Origin: an uncultured Thalassolituus sp.
Lineage (GTDB): Bacteria > Pseudomonadota > Gammaproteobacteria > Pseudomonadales > Oceanobacteraceae
Length of the DNA stretch: 64,000 nt
Reading direction: 5' to 3'
NCBI GenBank assembly: GCA_913061435.1
Contig: CAJXUK010000001.1
Coordinates: 62,001-126,000, forward strand
This document shows positions 38,028 through 47,320 of this stretch, in pieces. Within the stretch, counting starts at the first letter, position 1, and every line of letters begins with the position of its first letter. Below the pieces are notes generated by a model. It ran no database searches, had not been told where the DNA came from, and saw only the letters and a list, made by a program, of their open reading frames with translations. A program made the translations under genes and the position numbers.

Positions 38028-39049
38028 TGGCTGATATCTCAGGACTCTCGCTCTCTAAAAGTGATAAGGTTTTTTTATCACAGCCAGAAATCGCGGGTAT
38101 TATTTTATTTTCACGAAATTACGATAATCCAACCCAATTAAAGTCTTTATGTCGCGAGTTAAAGGCCTTAAGACCTGATCTTTTAATTGCAGTTGATCAA
38201 GAAGGGGGGAGAGTTCAGCGTTTTCGAAAAGGGTTTTTATCTCTTCCTGCTATGCGGTCTTTGGGTGTGGCCTTTGCTTGCAACCCTAAAAAAGCTTTGC
38301 TACAAGCTCATTCTTTGGGGTGGTTAATGGCTGCAGAATTGATCCATCACGGTGTTGATATTAGTTTTGCTCCGGTGTTGGATTTGGATTTTGGGCGATC
38401 GGATGTGATTGGTGATCGCGCTTTTGCCAGAGAGGCTGAGGATGTTCAGCAATTAGCGGCTGGTTTTATTGACGGTATGCAAGATGCGGGTATGAGTGCG
38501 ACAGCCAAACACTTTCCTGGTCATGGTTTTGTAAAAGCTGATTCTCATCTAGAGTTGCCCACCGATGAACGCTCTTTAACAGAGTTGCAATCGCAAGATA
38601 TGTTGCCATTTAAACAGCTTATTGAGCAACAAAAATTGGCGGCTATTATGCCTGCTCATGTTGTTTACACGCAGGTTGATCCTCACTTTACGGCTGGTTT
38701 TTCATCTTTTTGGTTGCAAGAAATTTTACGTAAGCAAATGGGTTTTGGCGGCTTAATTTACAGTGATGATCTTTCAATGGCCGGTGCTGCAGCTTCTGGC
38801 AGCCCTGCAGAAAGGGCGATTAAGGCACAACAAGCTGGTTGTAATGTGTTGTTAATTTGCAATCAGCGTGAAGCTGCGCAAGAGATTGTTGATACGGTAA
38901 GGCAGCAGGGTTGGGCATTAACAACTCTTCAAAATATGCAAGCACAGTCGCTAGTAGACGCTGATCAAACAACCATTGATGCTGATCTTTATCAAAGCCA
39001 ATTATGGCAAAATCATTTAGCGCTATGTTCAGATTTGTGGTCTCAGTGA
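38012..39049 (+). CDS. nagZ: Beta-N-acetylhexosaminidase NagZ
   Basis: A 345-residue family GH3 enzyme that removes GlcNAc from anhydromuropeptides during peptidoglycan recycling in the cytoplasm. It has IAVDQEGGRVQRF, the KHFPGHGFVKADSHLELP loop with the catalytic Asp-His dyad, and the nucleophile Asp in YSDDLSMAGA. ATG 38012 follows GAGG and overlaps the previous gene by 16 bases; the TTG at 37979 is unlikely. The pathway is also linked to AmpC induction in other bacteria. Confidence 0.95.
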   Translation: MSICVMADISGLSLSKSDKVFLSQPEIAGIILFSRNYDNPTQLKSLCRELKALRPDLLIAVDQEGGRVQRFRKGFLSLPAMRSLGVAFACNPKKALLQAHSLGWLMAAELIHHGVDISFAPVLDLDFGRSDVIGDRAFAREAEDVQQLAAGFIDGMQDAGMSATAKHFPGHGFVKADSHLELPTDERSLTELQSQDMLPFKQLIEQQKLAAIMPAHVVYTQVDPHFTAGFSSFWLQEILRKQMGFGGLIYSDDLSMAGAAASGSPAERAIKAQQAGCNVLLICNQREAAQEIVDTVRQQGWALTTLQNMQAQSLVDADQTTIDADLYQSQLWQNHLALCSDLWSQ

Positions 39050-39084
39050 GAAGTATTAGCAGCATTATATTGTAAAGGCGAACA

Positions 39085-39855
39085 ATGAAAACAATAGCAA
39101 TTATTGGTGGGACCGGACTCACGGAGTTTTCAGAATTAAGTAATGTAAAGTGTCATGCTCAGGAATCTAAGGTGTTAGATTTAGGTTTGGGTTGCCCAAG
39201 CTCCGCTATAACCGAAGCGGTTTTTAATGGCACTCGTTTGTTATTCTTGAGTCGACATGGACACCCTAGAGCTTTGCCGCCGCATAAAATTAACTATCGC
39301 GCTAATTTATTAGCCCTACAAGCGTTGGGTGCTGATGAGATTATTGCGGTAAATGCGGCCGGGGGAATAAGCACTCATGCCGTAGCGGGTCATTTAGTGA
39401 TTCCTGATCAGCTCATTGATTATACTCATGGTCGTGAGAATACTTTTTTTGATGGTGCCTTTCGTCCTTTAGATCATGTTGAATTTAGTTATCCCTATGA
39501 TGAAGGGCTGCGTCAGCGAATTTACACTGCTTTAAAACAGCTCGCTTTGCCTTTGGGTTTTTCACGTTCGGGGGTTTATGGTGTGACTCAGGGCCCAAGG
39601 TTGGAAACCATCGCAGAGATCAGGCGGTTAGAGCAAGATGGTTGTGATGTAGTGGGGATGACTGGGATGCCGGAGGCGGTTTTGGCGCGGGAATTAGAGA
39701 TTCCTTACGCCAGTGTCTGCTTGGTGGTTAATCCTGCTGCCGGAAAAACCAGTCAAGAAATTGCCCTTGAAGAAATTCATGCCGTACTGATTCAAGGCAT
39801 GGTTGAGATTAAGCAATTGATTTTTCAAATTTGCGGTATCAACAGTTCTGAATAA
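39085..39855 (+). CDS. S-methyl-5'-thioinosine phosphorylase
   Basis: A 256-residue purine nucleoside phosphorylase family enzyme ([76 protein letters not shown]). The position next to nagZ-psrA and the VNPAAGK active-site region match P. aeruginosa PA3004, a methylthioinosine phosphorylase, rather than an MTA phosphorylase. It would salvage purine and methylthioribose from polyamine or quorum-signal synthesis. Its last 17 bases overlap the convergent endonuclease gene. Confidence 0.85.
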   Translation: MKTIAIIGGTGLTEFSELSNVKCHAQESKVLDLGLGCPSSAITEAVFNGTRLLFLSRHGHPRALPPHKINYRANLLALQALGADEIIAVNAAGGISTHAVAGHLVIPDQLIDYTHGRENTFFDGAFRPLDHVEFSYPYDEGLRQRIYTALKQLALPLGFSRSGVYGVTQGPRLETIAEIRRLEQDGCDVVGMTGMPEAVLARELEIPYASVCLVVNPAAGKTSQEIALEEIHAVLIQGMVEIKQLIFQICGINSSE

Positions 39856-40546
39856 AAGGATTGCTGTTACCTTGCAATCTCTTTACCTGTTCGTTTTTTT
39901 TGCATTCCCATGGTGTTGTTGGGTATTGTTTATTCCATGCCTGATACAAACGAGTATCTTGCTTGGATAAATTGAAATCGTATTGTTGGTGCATGTAAAG
40001 GTAGGCGCGAGCAATCGGTCCTCGTGCAGATTTGGGCGGTTGTACTTTACGTGATTTAAAGTCAACAACAAAGTCGCATTGGCCGTACTGATCTGCCTTG
40101 CCATTCCACTCACTAAAGCGGTAGTTGGAGCGGTCACCATTCACTTCCCCAATTGCGGGTACTAGATTGTGCATATCACCTTCCATTTGTTTAAATGTGG
40201 GGACTTTTTTGCAGGCTTTGCGACCGCCCTTTTGCCAGCATTGCATTTGGTGGCCAAAGTGCCAAGCAGGTACGATATGCTCCCATTCAATTCGTTTTGC
40301 ACGGCGTTGTTGTTTTCGAACTTCATAACCACAGCTATTTAGCTCGGGTATGAGCTTTTTCCCTTGGTGGCGGTAGTCACAGCCACAATAAAACGTTTTT
40401 TGTTGTTGGTTTTGATAAATATTTGCTAATAAACGCTTGGCTTTAGAAAAACTAATTATCGCCCGATTGTGTGGGTCATCTTGCGTGTTAGAATAGCTTT
40501 CAGTCGAAAACGCCACCAGTAATAATAATAAAAAAGCATTTAACAT
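39839..40546 (-). CDS. endA: Endonuclease I (EndA/Dns type)
   Basis: A 235-residue exported nuclease. Signal peptide residues 1-18; the core has FYCGC...YR, the beta-beta-metal motif [13 protein letters not shown] (general-base His) and [21 protein letters not shown]. Family members degrade extracellular or periplasmic double-stranded DNA and can limit natural uptake. Many Cys residues suggest disulfides. The 3' end overlaps the convergent phosphorylase gene by 17 bases. Confidence 0.93.
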   Translation of the reverse strand: MLNAFLLLLLVAFSTESYSNTQDDPHNRAIISFSKAKRLLANIYQNQQQKTFYCGCDYRHQGKKLIPELNSCGYEVRKQQRRAKRIEWEHIVPAWHFGHQMQCWQKGGRKACKKVPTFKQMEGDMHNLVPAIGEVNGDRSNYRFSEWNGKADQYGQCDFVVDFKSRKVQPPKSARGPIARAYLYMHQQYDFNLSKQDTRLYQAWNKQYPTTPWECKKNEQVKRLQGNSNPFIQNC

Positions 40547-40677
40547 CAGTAATCTAGGCTCTCTAAGTTAATATCATTAGAAAAATGACATGATATTAGC
40601 ACTAAACTACTGATAAAAATCAAATTATCACATGCTTATGGCCGATTTATTCAACTCATAGAACGATAGCGAAAGAC

Positions 40678-41538
40678 ATGCATAAATTTTTATTAACGGT
40701 TACTTTTTTACTGCTAAGTATTGCTGCAAAGGCAGAAAATTTTACTGATATAAAGCAATTAGCTTTATTGTCAGCAGCCTCTTATCAAGGAGTACAATCC
40801 TTGCCAGTGACTCTCAATAAATTGGGTTATCAGTTAATACATCAAAATGATCTTGCGGGGACCGAGCTACGTTATTTTATTGCACGTTCAGCTGATGGTA
40901 CTCAATTTATAGCCTTTCGTGGTACGTCAAATTTAGAAAATGCTCTGGTTGATTTGGATTTAGCCTTTGCAATCCACCCAAAGTTAAATGTGCAATTACA
41001 TCAAGGTTTTGCGAATGCTGCGGCGGGTGCATTTGATGACATGAGCGAGCATCTTGATAAAACCCATGCGATTAGAACAACTGGTCACAGTTTAGGTGGC
41101 GCAATTGCCGTTATTATAGCGATGCAGTTGCAGCGTTCTGGTTATATGGTGGGTGAAACCGTGACATTTGGTCAGCCTAAAGTCACTAACTTCAAAGGTG
41201 CAAATACTTTTTCTGACTTGCCGGTTACCCGGGTGGTGACGCCTAAGGACCTCGTTCCTTTAGTACCGCCGTTAAGCCCACTGCAGTTACAAGACCTGGA
41301 TATTTATTGGCATGTTGGTCGTGAAATTATATTGCTTGCTGATAATAAATATTCAGTGACCAGTGGAATTAAAAGTATGTTGCGAGCTACAAAGTTTATG
41401 TCCAGTGTGCCCGATGAAACTCACATTAACGCCCATCAAATGGCAACGTATTTGAGCCTCATCAATGGTAAATTAACCAATCCTCAGCTCGAGGCATACG
41501 ATGCTGGCATAAATGTGTTTGGCTTTTCTCTAAACTAA
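40678..41538 (+). CDS. Secreted class 3 lipase
   Basis: A 286-residue alpha/beta hydrolase of the lipase_3 family. Signal peptide residues 1-19 (FLLLSIAAKA). FIAFRGTSNLENALVDLD is the oxyanion region, TGHSLGGAIAVI holds the nucleophile Ser, TPKDLVPLVPP the Asp, and the His is probably in HINAHQMATYL. It may hydrolyse triglycerides or phospholipids outside the cell. It stands alone, divergent from endA. Confidence 0.9.
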   Translation: MHKFLLTVTFLLLSIAAKAENFTDIKQLALLSAASYQGVQSLPVTLNKLGYQLIHQNDLAGTELRYFIARSADGTQFIAFRGTSNLENALVDLDLAFAIHPKLNVQLHQGFANAAAGAFDDMSEHLDKTHAIRTTGHSLGGAIAVIIAMQLQRSGYMVGETVTFGQPKVTNFKGANTFSDLPVTRVVTPKDLVPLVPPLSPLQLQDLDIYWHVGREIILLADNKYSVTSGIKSMLRATKFMSSVPDETHINAHQMATYLSLINGKLTNPQLEAYDAGINVFGFSLN

Positions 41539-41576
41539 TACTTCTCTCTTAACTGTTTTTAACAGTTATTAAATTG

Positions 41577-42509
41577 TTATTTTACTGCCACTGTCATTGA
41601 GGTTTCGTTGGCTTTAAGTGCTTTACGGCTGATGTGGGAGTGGCGCAGTGAGTCCCAGCTGAACACAATTAACCCAAGCCAGATAAAACCAAAGGTAATG
41701 TAATCTTTCAGTTCTAGGGTCTCGTCGTATAGTTGAACCGCTAGAATGAACATTAAGCTTGGGCCAATGTATTGAATAAAGCCTATGGTGGTATATTGCA
41801 GTCTTTTGGCTGCGGCAGTAAAGCACAATAACGGCAAGGTGGTGACTACTCCAGAGCTGATCAACAGTAGAATTGTGCTAGTACTGTTGGTTTGGTAGTC
41901 AGAGGTTGCACTCGGTTCCATCACTACCCAATAGCCAACAGCTAATGGAAATAGTACTAGCGCTTCAATGGTTAAACCAGGGATCGACTCAATGTGAGTA
42001 CGCTTATGAAGTAAACCATAGCAAGCAAAAGATACTGCTAAGATTAAAGCAATGTAAGGTACGGAGCCAAAGCTAACTATTTGGATAATGACACCGGTGA
42101 GCGCTAGTGCAACCGCAGCACCTTGGCGCTTTCTCAGGCGTTCGCCTAAAAACAAATAACCCATTAGTACGTTAATTAATGGATTTACATAGTAGCCTAA
42201 ACTGGCTTCGAGCATATGGTTGTTGTTAATAGCCCATATAAATATTCCCCAATTTAAACCTAATAAGCAGGCGCTTAAAGCAAGCAAAGCAAATTGTTTG
42301 GGTTCTTTAATGATGTTGATTACTTTATGCAGTTGCCGAGAAAATAAAACAATAAGTAATAAAAAAACGACCGACCAAACTATACGTTGAGAGAGTATTT
42401 CTTGCGGTGCAATTGGTATCAGTTGTTTAAAATAGATAGGTGCAATGCCCCACATAATAAATGCGGCTAGGGCGAAAAGAAACCCAGTTTTCTGTTCTTG
42501 TGAGTGCAT
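41577..42509 (-). CDS. rarD: RarD-type EamA transporter
   Basis: A 310-residue inner-membrane protein with ten predicted TM helices in two EamA repeats (FALAAFIMWGIAPIYFKQL at the start; QYIGPSLMFILAVQLYDE in the second half). The RarD family includes chloramphenicol-sensitivity proteins; the substrate is unknown. Convergent with the lipase gene; a small hairpin AACTGTT/AACAGTT (41551-41567) lies between them. Confidence 0.9.
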   Translation of the reverse strand: MHSQEQKTGFLFALAAFIMWGIAPIYFKQLIPIAPQEILSQRIVWSVVFLLLIVLFSRQLHKVINIIKEPKQFALLALSACLLGLNWGIFIWAINNNHMLEASLGYYVNPLINVLMGYLFLGERLRKRQGAAVALALTGVIIQIVSFGSVPYIALILAVSFACYGLLHKRTHIESIPGLTIEALVLFPLAVGYWVVMEPSATSDYQTNSTSTILLLISSGVVTTLPLLCFTAAAKRLQYTTIGFIQYIGPSLMFILAVQLYDETLELKDYITFGFIWLGLIVFSWDSLRHSHISRKALKANETSMTVAVK

Positions 42510-42674
42510 ACGATTGGTCTTTTAAAGAGTGGTGAAAGCAAAGGACAAAGCTGTGGCGATACTAACATTTTTGCCAATAAAAGATAGCCATTCACTTTGT
42601 TCCTAATTGTAACTGGGTTGGGTATACTCAACGAATTATCAGTGTAATAGCGCCATCAATTTGGACGATCGTTA

Positions 42675-43694
42675 ATGACATCAATTTCTTCAACAGCGAA
42701 CCTTATTTCAAGTCCTGTTTCGAGCCCTGAATCTAGCTCTGAATCTAGCTCTGAATCTAGCTCTGAATCTAGCTCTGAATCTAGCTCTGTAGAGCCCGGT
42801 TCTCAACCACATTTTGTTTGCATTGGTGGTGGCCACGGTTTGGGCCGTTTATTGGTTTCTTTGCGTGATGTAGAGCAGTATTTAACCGGTATTGTAGCGA
42901 CGACCGATGAAGGTGGTTCAACTGGGCGTTTACGCGAAGAGGCAGAAACCATTGCTTGGGGGGATCTTAGAAACTGTTTGTCGCAGTTATGTTCTCTTGA
43001 TGGCATTGGGCAGCGTTTGTTTGAATATCGTTTTCAAACACAGGGCGATTTAGATGGCCATAATTTAGGTAACTTGGTGTTATTTGCTCTCGATCAGTTA
43101 TCAGTAAGACCAACGGATGCCATTCGTGTAATGCGCGATATGTTGAACATTAAGTCTCACTTATACCCAATGGCTGATCGCCCAACCACGTTAATGGCAA
43201 AAACCCTTGCCTTGCCTGGACAGGAACCGAATATACTTGTGGGTGAATTATCGATTGATGATTCCGATGAAGATATCGACTATATGTATCTAGAGCCGAA
43301 AGTGAATGCTGAGCCTGAAGTCATCGCGATGATTAAGCAAGCCGATGCCATTATTTTGAGCGCTGGCAGTTTTATGACCAGTATCATGCCCTCGCTGTTG
43401 GTTGATAATATTTTAACTGCAATCAATGAAAGTACTGCGCCACTTATTTTGATTGTAAATATCAAAGAAGAAGAGTTGGGCGGTGGGCTTAAACTGACCT
43501 TCGAAAAACAACTGGCCCTATTAGAAAAAGCGGGGGTTCGTAAGCTCGATCATATTTTATGGCCAGAAAATCGTGAATTATTGGTGGGGCATTTTAATCA
43601 ATACCCTATTAAGCAGGTGGATATGAAGCCTTGTGAGCGTGGTTTGCATAATGAAGCTGTGCTGAAAGCGGCCATCTTTGATTTGTTAGCTTAA
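42675..43694 (+). CDS. YvcK/CofD-family protein with Ser/Glu repeat N-terminus
   Basis: A 339-residue protein of the gluconeogenesis factor YvcK family (E. coli YbhK). The fold begins at about residue 47 with FVCIGGGHGLGRLLVSL, then TTDEGGSTGRLR, AWGDLRNCLSQL and GHNLGNLVLFAL. Family proteins bind UDP-sugars and link metabolism to wall synthesis. Unusual: residues 1-45 are a low-complexity Ser/Glu/Pro tail with five exact ESSS repeats, absent from YbhK. A later start at the fold would need a non-ATG codon, so the tail is probably translated. Confidence 0.88.
   Translation: MTSISSTANLISSPVSSPESSSESSSESSSESSSESSSVEPGSQPHFVCIGGGHGLGRLLVSLRDVEQYLTGIVATTDEGGSTGRLREEAETIAWGDLRNCLSQLCSLDGIGQRLFEYRFQTQGDLDGHNLGNLVLFALDQLSVRPTDAIRVMRDMLNIKSHLYPMADRPTTLMAKTLALPGQEPNILVGELSIDDSDEDIDYMYLEPKVNAEPEVIAMIKQADAIILSAGSFMTSIMPSLLVDNILTAINESTAPLILIVNIKEEELGGGLKLTFEKQLALLEKAGVRKLDHILWPENRELLVGHFNQYPIKQVDMKPCERGLHNEAVLKAAIFDLLA
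42727..42789 (+). repeat. 12-bp coding minisatellite
   Basis: Five perfect copies of CTGAATCTAGCT (42727-42786) plus a 3-base partial copy, encoding ESSS units. Degenerate copies precede it (TCA AGT CCT ... AGC CCT). The unit is a multiple of three, so copy changes alter length but not the reading frame. Confidence 0.92.
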
Positions 43695-43714
43695 CCTTAA
43701 CCTTAACATTGATC

Positions 43715-44404
43715 TTAACCAAAGACACACTCTTCATATTCGTCTAGCCAAAGTGGGTATTTTTCCATCGCTTTGGCGTATAAACGGGTTTGCATGTGTT
43801 GTTCTATCCAGCTACGCAATAACGGATAGGGGGCTTGTTTAAACCAGGCTTTATTGACCCGTGAAAACTGGCGGACAAAAGGGATTAATGCGTAGTCGAT
43901 TAGGCTGGGCTTTTGCCCAATAAAAAAATTTTGCTCGGTTAATCTTTTTTCTAATTCAGCAATAAATACTTCACACTTTTGGCGTTCTTCAATTTCAGTG
44001 CCAGTGCGAAAGCGTTTCGATTTTTTATAAATCTCTAATTGCGGTTTGAATTCTTTATCGTTGCGCCTAGCTAGCTCTAGCATCTCAATAAGATTTTCTG
44101 GATTGTCTTTGTGCAACAAATCCTTAGGGTCATTTTGTTGCAGCGCCCAAACCATAATATCCAAACTTTCATCAATGACTTTAGAGCGGGTTGAATATTT
44201 GTTGTGCGCATCTGGAAAAACCAATACAGGCACAGTCCCTTTAGGGGATACATTGAGCATTTCTTCTGGTTTGTTTTTCATCGTGATCGCGCGCAGCATG
44301 ACTTGCTGTTGTGCCATTAGCAAACCCATGCGTGCCCGCATAGCATATGGGCAGTGTTGAAGCGAATATAAAACGGGTAATGTATTATTCACTTCAAGCG
44401 TCAT
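43715..44404 (-). CDS. Glutathione S-transferase family protein
   Basis: A 229-residue protein with an N-terminal thioredoxin-fold domain (LYSLQHCPYAMRARMGLLMA; cis-Pro in SPKGTVPVLVF) and a C-terminal helical GST domain (FFIGQKPSLIDYALIPFVRQF). The Cys in HCPYAMRAR resembles omega/Grx-like GSTs that act as thiol transferases. It starts two bases after the U32 gene, so the two form an operon. Confidence 0.85.
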   Translation of the reverse strand: MTLEVNNTLPVLYSLQHCPYAMRARMGLLMAQQQVMLRAITMKNKPEEMLNVSPKGTVPVLVFPDAHNKYSTRSKVIDESLDIMVWALQQNDPKDLLHKDNPENLIEMLELARRNDKEFKPQLEIYKKSKRFRTGTEIEERQKCEVFIAELEKRLTEQNFFIGQKPSLIDYALIPFVRQFSRVNKAWFKQAPYPLLRSWIEQHMQTRLYAKAMEKYPLWLDEYEECVFG

Positions 44405-44406
44405 AT

Positions 44407-46716
44407 TTAAAGCCCTTGGCGGTATTGAGCGTTGGTCGACAGTGTAACCATGCTATTTAACTCAGCTGCGGCTTCTTCTTTACCTTGTATAAGATTTTCA
44501 AAATGCTTAAGCAGTTGTGCTTTATCTTCTACCGCGGTATCGCCCGAGCCAATGTTGGTAAGGTCAATAAAGTACTCATCAAATAAATCGGGCAGGTCAT
44601 TAATAATGTCGAGGTTTAAAAACTGCTCGTCATTATAAATGCTTGGGTAGCCGCCTTTTTGCTTATCAATAGAGTACTTTACTCCGCGAACACTTTTTAT
44701 CGTTGTCGCTTTTTCACACTTCAACATGCAGCCATCTTCAATACTGGGTTTCTTACAGCCGACCGTCGGTTGGAAGAAGCATTGGCGGCTGGTCATCATC
44801 AGTATTGGATGATAAATGCTGTAGTACAATTTGAAATTATTAGGGCGAGCAATGTTTCTTAATTGTAGGCGGTTAATCTCATTAGACATGAAGGCACCTG
44901 CGCAATTAAGTTCTTCTTTTAACGTAAGCAGCGCATACGAATTAGTAGTGTTCATTAATGGACCGGCTACCCATTCAATACCCAATTCAAACGCCTTGTA
45001 CGCGATTCCGGTATTGTTGGTTACGATGCGTTTGGGTTTAACCTGCTCAAGAATTCTAACGGATTCGATATAATCCTTACCGATCAAAACCGCAGGGAAC
45101 CAAGGAATAAGTTTTGGGTTGGCTTTTAAAAGATCGATATGTTTATTACAGTTCTTTTTTAAACTTTCGGGTATTTTGAAGTACACGTCGGCATCGGTTA
45201 ATTCACATAGGTGAAAATCTTTTTCATAAGCGATCAAGATCGAAAGGCTCGGTTTACCAGAGGCTTTATTAGTTTTATCTAAAGGCGGTACTTCAATATT
45301 GGGAATTACGTCGACAGAGTCGTTGAGTAAAAATGCTAACTGGTTTTTAAGTGTTGTTAGTTCTTTAAACGGAATGCTTAACCCTGTTGTAAAATTGTCG
45401 AAGCACATCTCAAGGGCGAATTCAGAATTATCAAAGCTCTTAAAACGTTTGGTTAATGTTTTTTCATCCAGTTCTGATTTTTCAACAGTTGCCAGTAAGG
45501 TGTCTGATTGCAAAGTAATAACTTTGCTATCTTGATTCTCATAATCATTAGTCGCGTTAGAGTCATCACCAACAATCGCTGTGAGTAATAGGGGCTTATT
45601 GACTGAGCCAGAAAATTCAATTTTAAGCGGCAGTTTGGCCGTACTTAAATACTGAATTTTATGTCGTAGTTCTGCGCCCAGAGCATTTTTATCGATGTAC
45701 AGTTCATCTTTTGCTTCCTGGATCTGAGCTTCTTGAATTTGGACAATGGATATCGAATCGCTGCTTTTGCTGATCACCTGATTAACGGCATGCTGAACGC
45801 TGTAATCACGAGGGTTGTCGATGAACATGTCTTTGGTCAGGTTGCCTTGCAAAAACGAGTTGGTGAAGTCGCGATTGAATACTTTATACAAATTAGAATC
45901 GTCGGGGAGTAATTTACCGGTTTCAATAAACCCATCAATACCTTTACGCCACGTATCGACTACCGTGTAAACGTAGTGAGCACCTTTGATTCGACCTTCG
46001 ATTTTTAACGAATCAACCCCGGCCTCTACCAGTTCGGGTAGATCAAAGTAGGCGGAGTTATCTTTTAAATTGAGTGGGTATTTATTACCTGTGGCGGTGA
46101 CTTCGTATTCTTCGCGACACGCTTGGCTACAGCGACCACGGTTGCCAGAATTCCCCACACTGACCGAACTTGAATAACACTGGCCCGAGAAAGCAATACA
46201 CAGTGCCCCATGAACAAACACTTCAGTCAGAATCCCCAAGTCATGCGACAGTTTAGTCATAGACTTAATTTCGCCCAGATTCAGTTCGCGGGATAAGTTA
46301 ACGCGGGATGCCCCAACTTTTTTTAAAAAATGCAGTTGCCCTTCGTTGTGTGTGGTTAATTGCGTCGAAGCATGAATGTCTAAGGTTGGAAAATACTTCT
46401 TAACGAGATTAAACATGCCAAGGTCTTGCACAATAATGCCATCAATACCACTGTTCACTAACTTGTTGAGTAGCTTGAACATGGTGGGCAGTTCTTGCTC
46501 AAGAATCACGACGTTCAGGGTTAAAAACACTTCGCAATCGTATTTATGTGCTAGGCGTAAAATGCCAGTAAGATCATCATAGGATAGATTAGAGGCGCGG
46601 TTGCGCGCGTTGAAGGTGTCAAGCCCGCAATAAACGGCATTAGCACCGGCAACAATCGCGGCTTTAATGGCTTCAACATCGCCACCTGGGGCTAACAATT
46701 CTATCTTTCTTTGCAT
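44407..46716 (-). CDS. U32 peptidase-family protein (RlhA/YdcP-like)
   Basis: A 769-residue member of the U32 family, now known mostly as FeS RNA-hydroxylation or hydroxylase proteins (RlhA, TrhP, UbiU/V). N-terminal domain: IELLAPGGDVEAIKAAIVAG, VQDLGMFNLVKKYFP, FVHGALCIAFSGQCYSSS, and the Cys set GRCSQACREEY that binds the cluster. A long C-terminal part includes further Cys (CFFQPTVGCKKP, CMLKCEKA). E. coli RlhA has 653 residues, so assignment to RlhA is tentative. ATG 46716 chosen; an upstream TTG at 46758 is less likely. Confidence 0.82.
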   Translation of the reverse strand: MQRKIELLAPGGDVEAIKAAIVAGANAVYCGLDTFNARNRASNLSYDDLTGILRLAHKYDCEVFLTLNVVILEQELPTMFKLLNKLVNSGIDGIIVQDLGMFNLVKKYFPTLDIHASTQLTTHNEGQLHFLKKVGASRVNLSRELNLGEIKSMTKLSHDLGILTEVFVHGALCIAFSGQCYSSSVSVGNSGNRGRCSQACREEYEVTATGNKYPLNLKDNSAYFDLPELVEAGVDSLKIEGRIKGAHYVYTVVDTWRKGIDGFIETGKLLPDDSNLYKVFNRDFTNSFLQGNLTKDMFIDNPRDYSVQHAVNQVISKSSDSISIVQIQEAQIQEAKDELYIDKNALGAELRHKIQYLSTAKLPLKIEFSGSVNKPLLLTAIVGDDSNATNDYENQDSKVITLQSDTLLATVEKSELDEKTLTKRFKSFDNSEFALEMCFDNFTTGLSIPFKELTTLKNQLAFLLNDSVDVIPNIEVPPLDKTNKASGKPSLSILIAYEKDFHLCELTDADVYFKIPESLKKNCNKHIDLLKANPKLIPWFPAVLIGKDYIESVRILEQVKPKRIVTNNTGIAYKAFELGIEWVAGPLMNTTNSYALLTLKEELNCAGAFMSNEINRLQLRNIARPNNFKLYYSIYHPILMMTSRQCFFQPTVGCKKPSIEDGCMLKCEKATTIKSVRGVKYSIDKQKGGYPSIYNDEQFLNLDIINDLPDLFDEYFIDLTNIGSGDTAVEDKAQLLKHFENLIQGKEEAAAELNSMVTLSTNAQYRQGL

Positions 46717-46868
46717 TTGACTCACTGATTTACTGTGCTGATTCACGGTTATAAGCAACTTATAATTTTGAGGGGCGATTTTAGCGGTATCCTTGCTTGA
46801 TTGCTATGATCAATCAATTTTGCTTTTATTTGGGCATAAATTTTTAAGATTAGTCTCAGTTAATTATT

Positions 46869-47204
46869 TTAAAGTTCTAGGGTGAAGTTCTTACGAAAGT
46901 CACGGAATTTTATTCCTTGTTTTAATAAGCTTAATTGCACCAATTTACTCAAATGAGAGTGCAGTAATTCAAGGTTGTTTAAGCTTGTTGTGGATTTTTC
47001 TAACGGTAAAGGGGCGGGCTTAAAATAACATTGGACTATCAAACTGTTGGGGAAATTACTCCAATCAACCTCATAGCTAAAGTGGCTAAACGCTGGTTCT
47101 TCTCTCAGTAAAGGATCGGCTTCGGCTAAAGTGCTGGCGTGTGCTAATGCTTTACGAACATTGTTGTTGAGTTTAGTCGTTACTTTATTCAACAGATTTT
47201 CCAA
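46869..47204 (-). CDS. Hypothetical protein
   Basis: A 111-residue soluble protein without a motif I recognise (LREEPAFSHFSYEVDWSNFP; basic tail GIKFRDFRKNF). Its size, ATG start and codon pattern look like a real gene, and no competing frame fits better. It sits between the U32 gene and the HU-like gene, all on the minus strand. Function unknown. Confidence 0.55.
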   Translation of the reverse strand: MENLLNKVTTKLNNNVRKALAHASTLAEADPLLREEPAFSHFSYEVDWSNFPNSLIVQCYFKPAPLPLEKSTTSLNNLELLHSHLSKLVQLSLLKQGIKFRDFRKNFTLEL

Positions 47205-47235
47205 GGTGCTGGGTTTAATAAAAGTAGGGCTTAGT

Positions 47236-47259
47236 AAAAAGGCCGCAAAAGCAGCCTTT
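47236..47259 (-). terminator. Terminator of the HU-like gene
   Basis: AAAGGC-C-GC (47238-47246) pairs with GC-A-GCCTTT (47251-47259) around loop AAAA. On the minus strand it is followed by a T-run and lies about 60 bases after the HU-like gene's stop. Confidence 0.7.
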
Positions 47260-47320
47260 ATGAGATATCTATCAAAAAATATACTTAAAACACATTAAAC
47301 AAAATACTATCTATGAAAAA

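Noticed and set aside
42727-42789. Short direct repeats as a CRISPR array
   Set aside because: Units are contiguous with no spacers and sit in a coding frame.
43692-43722. Repeated CCTTAA hexamers between the YvcK-like and GST genes
   Set aside because: Only two to three imperfect copies; too short to call a repeat element.
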